Assembly (NCBI GenBank): GCA_021781835.1
Contig: JAJXWD010000030.1
Span: 1 to 35,253 of the forward strand
Reading direction: 5' to 3'
Length of the DNA: 35,253 nucleotides
From: Pseudomonadota bacterium
GTDB taxonomy: Bacteria; Pseudomonadota; Alphaproteobacteria; Acetobacterales; Acetobacteraceae
Shown here one piece after another: positions 30,768 to 35,253 of the stretch. Every line of letters starts with the position of its first letter. Position 1 is the stretch's first letter. The notes under the pieces were generated by a model. It had not been told where the DNA came from. It saw only the letters and a program-made list of their open reading frames with translations, and did not search any database. Made by a program: the position numbers and the translations under genes.

Positions 30768-31316
30768 TCAGCCAAGCTGGATCTGGTCGGCGTTGAGGAA
30801 TTTATACGGCGGAATGGCGAGGTTGGCGCGCGCCGGCCCCGCGCGCAGACGGCCCAGCGGGTCGTAGGCGGAGCCGTCGCACGGGCTGAGCCAGCCATCG
30901 AAGGGGCCGCGCGGGTCGGTGGGGGCGTTGCCCTCGAGTTCGCAGGGCACGCCGGTATTGAGCCCGACCACCACCACCACCCCCTCGTGGCCCGGTTGCA
31001 CGCGGGCGGCGTAGCTGGCGGGATCAGGCAGGGTCGAGGGCACGATCTCCTGGTTGTCGCTCATCTGCTGGGCGGTGAGCTTGCGGATATAGACGGGCAG
31101 CCCCGCCCACTGCACGGCGATGGCGCTGTTCTCGGCGATGCCCGAGACGGTGACGACCAAACGCTCGCCGGCGCTGGCGTCGCCATCGGGGGTGAGCGCG
31201 TCGATGAGCGGCCAGGCGATGGCGGCGGACGCCACCAGCCCGCCGGCGGTGGCCAGAATGGTCAAGAAATCGCGCCGATCAACGGCGCCCTCTGCGGTGG
31301 TCGCTGTTTCAGCCAT
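30768..31316 (-). CDS. petA: Rieske-like protein (PetA) missing all [2Fe-2S] ligands
   Basis: The 182-residue protein matches the ubiquinol-cytochrome c reductase Rieske subunit along its length: a Tat-like N-terminus R14-R-D-F-L, the membrane segment AGGLVASAAIAWPLIDAL, the head domain, and the tail GPARANLAIPPYKFLNADQIQLG. The cluster-binding boxes are altered. Box I, normally C-T-H-L-G-C, is N120-T-G122-V-P-C125. Box II, normally C-P-C-H-G-S, is S144-P-C146-D147-G-S. Thus both ligand Cys and both ligand His are gone, while the two cysteines that form the structural disulfide (C125, C146) remain. ATG at 31316 has GGGGGAAA upstream. It starts the petABC unit, divergent from hemF. Confidence 0.92.
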   Translation of the reverse strand: MAETATTAEGAVDRRDFLTILATAGGLVASAAIAWPLIDALTPDGDASAGERLVVTVSGIAENSAIAVQWAGLPVYIRKLTAQQMSDNQEIVPSTLPDPASYAARVQPGHEGVVVVVGLNTGVPCELEGNAPTDPRGPFDGWLSPCDGSAYDPLGRLRAGPARANLAIPPYKFLNADQIQLG

Positions 31317-31409
31317 TTTTGTTTCCCCCAGGGGTGGGCCCCCGTGAACGCAGCAAAGCCGCACTGGGGGAAAATTTCAAGAGTGGATGCGCGCGGGCGC
31401 AACGGTTAA

Positions 31410-32282
31410 ATGGCGCTCATGACCGATCATACCCACCCCCCCCTGACCCACGAGACCCTGAAACCAGAAGCCGCCGCCTGGTTCGCCAGCTTGCGCGACC
31501 GCATTTGCGCCGAATTCGAGGCGGTGGAGCGCGAGGCGGGCGGAGATGCGGTTTTTACCCGCACCGGCTGGGAGCGGCCGGGCGGCGGGGGCGGCGTGAT
31601 GAGCGTGCTGCGCGGCGCCGTGTTTGAGAAGGCCGGGGTGAATATTTCGGTGGTCGAGGGCAGTTTCTCGGCCGAATTCGCGGCCAAGATTCCAGGCGCG
31701 GACGAGGATCCGCGCTTCTGGGCGGCGGGCATTTCGCTGGTGGCGCATCCGCGCTCGCCCAAGCTGCCGGCCGTTCATATGAATACCCGCCTGATCGTGA
31801 CGCAAAAAGGCTGGTTCGGCGGCGGTGGCGACCTGACCCCCCTGCAACCCGGCACCGAGGAGGCCAGGGAAGACAGCGCGACCTTTCATGCCGCCTACCG
31901 CGCCGCCTGCGACAAGCACGACCCCGGCTATTATCCGCGCTTCAAGGCCTGGTGCGACGAATATTTCTTTCTGCCCCACCGTAACGAGCCACGTGGCGCG
32001 GGGGGGATTTTTTACGACTATCTCGATTCGGGCGATGTGGCGGCGGATTTCGCCTTTACCCGCGATGTCGGCGAGGCGTTTCTGGCCGGCTATTTCCCCA
32101 TTGCCCGGCGGCGCTGGGCCGAAGCCTATACGCCAGAAGAGCGCGAGGCCCAGCTCATCCGCCGCGGGCGCTATGTGGAGTTTAATCTGCTCTATGACCG
32201 GGGCACGATGTTTGGGCTGAAAACCGGCGGCAATACCGAGGCGATTTTGATGTCCATGCCGCCCGAGGTGAAATGGCCCTGA
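31410..32282 (+). CDS. hemF: Oxygen-dependent coproporphyrinogen III oxidase
   Basis: HemF converts coproporphyrinogen III to protoporphyrinogen IX with O2 in heme synthesis. The 290-residue protein has the family's conserved blocks: [77 protein letters not shown], and ending [41 protein letters not shown] at 31410 is the first codon; ATG at 31419 is possible, and no clear ribosome site separates them. It is divergent from petABC, whose products need heme. The presence of HemF indicates growth with oxygen. Confidence 0.97.
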   Translation: MALMTDHTHPPLTHETLKPEAAAWFASLRDRICAEFEAVEREAGGDAVFTRTGWERPGGGGGVMSVLRGAVFEKAGVNISVVEGSFSAEFAAKIPGADEDPRFWAAGISLVAHPRSPKLPAVHMNTRLIVTQKGWFGGGGDLTPLQPGTEEAREDSATFHAAYRAACDKHDPGYYPRFKAWCDEYFFLPHRNEPRGAGGIFYDYLDSGDVAADFAFTRDVGEAFLAGYFPIARRRWAEAYTPEEREAQLIRRGRYVEFNLLYDRGTMFGLKTGGNTEAILMSMPPEVKWP

Positions 32283-32305
32283 GCGCGCCCACAAGCCCCC
32301 AAATG

Positions 32306-32332
32306 AAAACCCCGCCCTTTTGAGGGGCGGGG
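32306..32332 (-). terminator. Intrinsic terminator of the repeat-protein gene
   Basis: CCCCGCCC (32310-32317) pairs with GGGCGGGG (32325-32332) with a 7-base loop; on the minus strand TTTT follows at once (32309-32306). It lies between the convergent hemF and the repeat protein, 12 bases past the stop codon of the latter. Confidence 0.75.
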
Positions 32333-32343
32333 AATGACGGCCG

Positions 32344-33210
32344 TTACGGCGTGACGGTGACGCCGCCGGGCGTGATGACGATGGAGGGCACGGGCACCAC
32401 CACCGCCGGCGGGGCCGGCTGGTAATAATAGCCGGGCGGCTCGGGGTAGTAATCCTCGGCGTCGGGGGACCAGATGGGCGGCGGGCCGAAATAGCCAAAG
32501 CCCGGCCCCCAGCCGAAGAACCAGTGCCAGCGATGGTCGGCGTCCCACCAGCCATGATGGCGCCAGTCATGGTAGTCCTCATCGCCATCCCACGGAGCGG
32601 GCGCGGCCACGGGGGGCAGCATGCCGCCATGGTCGCGGTACCAGTCGCCATGGGGCTGCTCGTGCCAGTCGGGCGGGCCGCCATGCCATTGGCGGTCACC
32701 CTGGCCTTGCCACGGATGATCGCCCCCGCCGGGGCCGCCTTGCCATTGCGGCGGACGGGGCTGGCCGCCGTCCTGGCCTTGCCAGGGATGGTCATTGCCT
32801 CCCGGACCGCCCTGCCATTGCGGCGGGCGGGGCTGGCCGCCGCCAGGGCCTTGCCAGGGATGGTCATTGCCTCCCGGGCCACCCTGCCATTGCGGCGGGC
32901 GGGGCTGGCCGCCGTTCTGGCCTTGCCATTGCGGCGCCCTGGGTTGGCCGCCGCCAGGGCCTTGCCAGGGATGATCATTGCCGCCGGGGCCGCCTTGCCA
33001 TTGCGGGTGCTGCCCGCCGCCAGGCCCACCGCCGCCCTGCGGCTGGTGGCCGCCACCACCATCTGGCGGCGGCGGGTGGCCGCCACCGCCCTGGCCCTGC
33101 CATTGGTGGTCACCCCCGCCATTTTGCCAGTTCTGCGCCCAGGCCGGCGCGCCGGCCAAGGCCAGCCCGGCCACCAGGGCGAGGTAGCTCAAGCGTGTGA
33201 GGGGTCTCAT
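32344..33210 (-). CDS. Secreted Gly/Pro/Trp/His-rich repeat protein
   Basis: I recognise no family. The 288-residue protein has a signal peptide (MRPLTRLSYLALVAGLALAGAPAWA, cut near residue 25), then a Gly/Gln/Pro/His segment and four 24-residue units of the form P-P-Q-W-Q-G-G-P-G-G-N-D-H-P-W-Q-G-P-G-G, plus a 13-residue partial unit. The C-terminal third is rich in aromatic and charged residues (DWRHHGWWDADHRWHWFF and PEPPGYYYQPAPP) and ends in hydrophobic PSIVITPGGVTVTP. His/Asp/Trp clusters could bind metal or polymer; that is inference. ATG at 33210 has AAGGA 9 bases upstream. It is probably periplasmic or surface-bound. Confidence 0.8.
   Translation of the reverse strand: MRPLTRLSYLALVAGLALAGAPAWAQNWQNGGGDHQWQGQGGGGHPPPPDGGGGHQPQGGGGPGGGQHPQWQGGPGGNDHPWQGPGGGQPRAPQWQGQNGGQPRPPQWQGGPGGNDHPWQGPGGGQPRPPQWQGGPGGNDHPWQGQDGGQPRPPQWQGGPGGGDHPWQGQGDRQWHGGPPDWHEQPHGDWYRDHGGMLPPVAAPAPWDGDEDYHDWRHHGWWDADHRWHWFFGWGPGFGYFGPPPIWSPDAEDYYPEPPGYYYQPAPPAVVVPVPSIVITPGGVTVTP
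32741..33005 (-). repeat. Tandem 72-bp coding repeats
   Basis: The conserved TTGCCATTGCGG core (plus strand) recurs with spacings of 72, 72, 39 and 72 bases (near 32741, 32813, 32885, 32924 and 32996). The units are almost identical at DNA level, including at codon third positions, so copies have been duplicated or homogenised recently. The number of units is likely to vary between strains. Confidence 0.85.
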
Positions 33211-33431
33211 CAGGTCATTCCTTTCAACTCTCGCGAGGTTTATCGCGGATGAACACGGCGAAATCGCGCCCCGAGTGAGGCTGGACCATGGCGGGGGGAC
33301 GCGCGGCAAATTCATTAATAAATTCATTAAAATCATGCTAATATCACAAAAACCCGTTGCGGAACAGAGCAAAACTGGGCAAGAGTTTTGCCGTTCAGTC
33401 AACCGTCGCAAAAAACGCCGAGGCCGTTTCC

Positions 33432-33755
33432 GTGCTGCGCAGCTTCAAGACCCATTTCCACTCGAGCCTGCCGCCGGCGATCTTTCTCGCCATCACCTAT
33501 TATTTCGGGTGGAACGCGGTGCATGGCAAGAGCGGGCTGGAAGCCCAGGCGACCCAGCGCCAGGAATTGGCCCAGGCACAGGCGCAATATAACGCGACCG
33601 ACAGTTTGCGCCAGCAATGGGCCACCAAGATCAGCGATCTCTCGGCGCAATCCATCCAGCGCGACATGCTGGAGGAGCAGGCCCGCGCCGTGCTCAACCT
33701 CGCCGATCCCAACGATCTGGTCATTGACCTCGCGCCGTCAAAGCCGGCCCAATAA
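33432..33755 (+). CDS. ftsB: FtsB/DivIC-type septum formation initiator
   Basis: FtsB forms a membrane complex with FtsL and FtsQ in the divisome. The 107-residue product has a short basic start, one membrane helix (about 14-28, LPPAIFLAITYYFGWNAV), a Gln/Ala-rich coiled coil (about 32-75, EAQATQRQELAQAQAQYN) and the conserved end QRDMLEEQARAVLNLADPNDLVI, as in alphaproteobacterial septum formation initiators that sit upstream of pdhA. GTG at 33432 with GAGG upstream gives the usual length; TTG at 33357 would add 25 residues not found in the family. The gene is followed by pdhA after 236 bp, a typical pairing. Confidence 0.9.
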   Translation: MLRSFKTHFHSSLPPAIFLAITYYFGWNAVHGKSGLEAQATQRQELAQAQAQYNATDSLRQQWATKISDLSAQSIQRDMLEEQARAVLNLADPNDLVIDLAPSKPAQ

Positions 33756-33991
33756 TCCGTTTATTTTTCCTGTACCAGGGATGGATGCGTGCGGGCGGGC
33801 GTCCGTGCGCGAAATATTGTTGCGTGAAGCCCTTGGCCAGACTTGCTGAATCAAGATACTTAACCAAAAACAAGTTAATTGAAATTTTCGCAGCGCAACA
33901 TGAGGGGTTTTAAAAATCTTGCTTGCGCGGCGGGGTAACGCTGGCTTAGAGGCGGGCAGGCAAAAACCTTGAGAAAAGGGAACTTCCGACC

Positions 33992-35005
33992 ATGGCCGTA
34001 ACGCCGGACAAGAGCCGAAAATCCGCCCGCAAGCCCGCCGACGCGATGGACCGCGACGAGCTGCTAAAAGCCTATGAAACCATGCTGCTGATCCGCCGCT
34101 TCGAGGAGAAGGCCGGGCAGCTTTATGGCATGGGGCTGATCGCGGGCTTCTGCCATCTCTATATCGGCCAGGAGGCCGTGGTGGTGGGCATGCAGCATTG
34201 CATTGGCGAGGGGGATGAGATCATCACCTCGTACCGCGACCACGGCCATATGCTGGCCGCGGGCATGGACCCCAAGGGGGTGATGGCCGAGCTCACGGGC
34301 CGCATTGGCGGCTACTCGAAGGGCAAGGGCGGCTCGATGCATATGTTCTCGAAGGAGAAGGGCTTTTTTGGCGGCCACGGCATCGTGGGCGCGCAGGTGT
34401 CTCTGGGCACCGGGCTTGGCTTCTCGAACTGGTATCGCGGCAATGACCGCGTCAGCCTCACTTATTACGGTGAGGGCGCCTCCAACCAGGGGCAGGTTTA
34501 TGAGAGCTACAACATCGCCGCGCTGATGAAGCTGCCGGTGGTCTATATCATCGAGAATAACCGTTACGCGATGGGCACCAGCGTCGAGCGCGCCTCGGCC
34601 TCGCGCGATCTCTCGCTCAACGCCGTGCCCTGGGGCATGCCCAGCCTGTCGGTGGACGGCATGGACGTGCTGGCCGTGAAACAGGCGGGCGCCGAGGCCG
34701 TGGCCCATTGCCGCGCCGGCAAGGGGCCGTTTCTGCTCGAGATGAAGACCTACCGCTATCGCGGGCACTCGATGTCTGACCCGGCGAAATACCGCACCCG
34801 CGAGGAAGTGCAGCGCATGCGCGCCGAGCATGATTGCCTGGACCAGGCCAAGGCCAAGCTGGCCGCGCTGGGGCTGAGCGAGGCCGAGCTGAAGGCGCTC
34901 GATGACCGCGTGAAGCTGAGCGTGCAGGAGGCTGCGGATTTCGCGCAGGTTTCGCCCGAGCCCGACGCCGCCGAACTTTACACCGACGTGCTCGTGGAGG
35001 GCTGA
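33992..35005 (+). CDS. pdhA: Pyruvate dehydrogenase E1 component, alpha subunit
   Basis: PdhA with PdhB forms the thiamine-diphosphate-dependent E1 that decarboxylates pyruvate and acetylates the lipoyl arm. The 337-residue protein has RRFEEKAGQLYGMG, YRDHGHMLA, GKGGSMHMF, and the ThDP signature G160-E161-G162-A-S-N ending at N189-N190. The first Asp of the usual GDG is Glu here. Metal binding is probably kept, but this is a notable change. Further landmarks are YRYRGHSMSDPAKYR. ATG at 33992 has AAAAGGGAA upstream. The lipoyl-bearing next subunit begins 5 bases after the stop. The 33756-33991 gap should hold the promoter. Confidence 0.97.
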   Translation: MAVTPDKSRKSARKPADAMDRDELLKAYETMLLIRRFEEKAGQLYGMGLIAGFCHLYIGQEAVVVGMQHCIGEGDEIITSYRDHGHMLAAGMDPKGVMAELTGRIGGYSKGKGGSMHMFSKEKGFFGGHGIVGAQVSLGTGLGFSNWYRGNDRVSLTYYGEGASNQGQVYESYNIAALMKLPVVYIIENNRYAMGTSVERASASRDLSLNAVPWGMPSLSVDGMDVLAVKQAGAEAVAHCRAGKGPFLLEMKTYRYRGHSMSDPAKYRTREEVQRMRAEHDCLDQAKAKLAALGLSEAELKALDDRVKLSVQEAADFAQVSPEPDAAELYTDVLVEG

Positions 35006-35009
35006 GACC

Positions 35010-35253
35010 ATGCCGATCGATATTTTGATGCCCGCGCTCTCGCCCACCATGACCGAGGGCAAGCTGGCCAAATGGCTGAAGAAAGCCGGCGACGAGATCA
35101 AGTCTGGCGATGTCATCGCCGAGATCGAGACCGACAAGGCGACCATGGAAGTGGAAGCCGTGGATGAGGGCACGCTTAGCGAAATTCTGGTCGCGGAAGT
35201 CCCCGAGGGCGTGCCGGTGAACAGCGTGATCGCGCGGATGGGCGGCGAGGCCG
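35010..35253 (+). CDS. pdhB: Lipoyl-domain subunit, probable pyruvate dehydrogenase E1 beta (partial)
   Basis: The last 81 codons of the window form a lipoyl domain: MPIDILMPALSPTMTEGKLAKW, then DVIAEIETDKATMEVEA, where Lys43 in the ETDKA turn carries lipoate. In many alphaproteobacteria PdhB (E1 beta) has such an N-terminal lipoyl domain and directly follows pdhA, which is why I name it pdhB. An E2 (PdhC) begins the same way and cannot be excluded from this fragment. ATG at 35010 has GGAGGG 8 bases upstream (34996-35001) inside pdhA's end. The gene runs off the window. Confidence 0.8.
   Translation, partial: MPIDILMPALSPTMTEGKLAKWLKKAGDEIKSGDVIAEIETDKATMEVEAVDEGTLSEILVAEVPEGVPVNSVIARMGGEA

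Noticed and set aside
29663-31316. petAB as pseudogenes
   Set aside because: No stop, frameshift or truncation; changes are restricted to cofactor ligand and Qo motif positions while other conserved features remain.
32741-33005. CRISPR-like evenly spaced repeats
   Set aside because: The 72-bp units are contiguous, code for protein in one frame and have no unique spacers or cas genes.
33314-33329. CtrA site TTAA-N-TTAA upstream of ftsB
   Set aside because: The spacer is 8 bases, while the CtrA consensus needs 7.

Overview
The window is a GC-rich stretch of a bacterial chromosome, most likely from an alphaproteobacterium of the Rhodospirillales/Acetobacteraceae type. This is a judgement from gene content, not from a database search: rpsT-dnaA-dnaN-recF lie together, hslVU is present, the cell-envelope regulator looks like CenR, a FlbT-like protein is present, ubiquinone is the quinone (coq7), and pdhA is followed by a lipoyl-domain subunit. 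Nearly all genes are housekeeping genes packed into short operons. At least ten gene junctions overlap as ATGA, GTGA or CTGA.

Layout. 1-375 holds the start of a Pro/Ala-rich protein (minus strand, runs off the window). 472-1629 is a secreted serpin. A 107-bp MITE-like repeat follows, then the minus-strand chain hslV-hslU-dsbB-coq7. 4877-9832 has a BoxR/BzdR-type regulator, an unknown protein, a nucleoside 2-deoxyribosyltransferase, a small DUF2188-like protein and a GGDEF-EAL enzyme. 10289-13599 has ispD, tRNA-Leu(CAA), an L,D-transpeptidase-fold protein, ribA and a CenR-like regulator. 13610-17356 has a membrane protein, the operon for a LysM protein plus psd and pssA (phosphatidylethanolamine synthesis), and a LOG-family enzyme.

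17464-24008 contains a stand-alone flbT, a YmdB-like phosphodiesterase, recF, a CatB-type acetyltransferase inserted between recF and dnaN, then dnaN, dnaA, a putative regulatory/origin region and rpsT. 24086-28968 has the hslO-lipoprotein-cupin operon, hldE with a GNAT gene, and a uracil-DNA glycosylase homologue that seems to start at CTG. 28965-31316 is a petABC operon, divergent from hemF. The end holds a secreted Gly/Pro/Trp-rich repeat protein, an FtsB homologue, pdhA and the start of pdhB.

The most unusual locus is petABC. All three reading frames are intact and the bc1 fold signatures are visible. However, the Rieske protein has lost all four [2Fe-2S] ligands (Cys/His to Asn/Gly and Ser/Asp) while keeping the two disulfide cysteines. 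Cytochrome b has Trp in place of both predicted heme bH histidines, and the Qo-site PEWY motif has lost its Glu. Cytochrome c1 keeps CxxCH and the axial Met. This complex could not run a classical Q cycle. It looks like a bc1-derived assembly kept by selection for another role.
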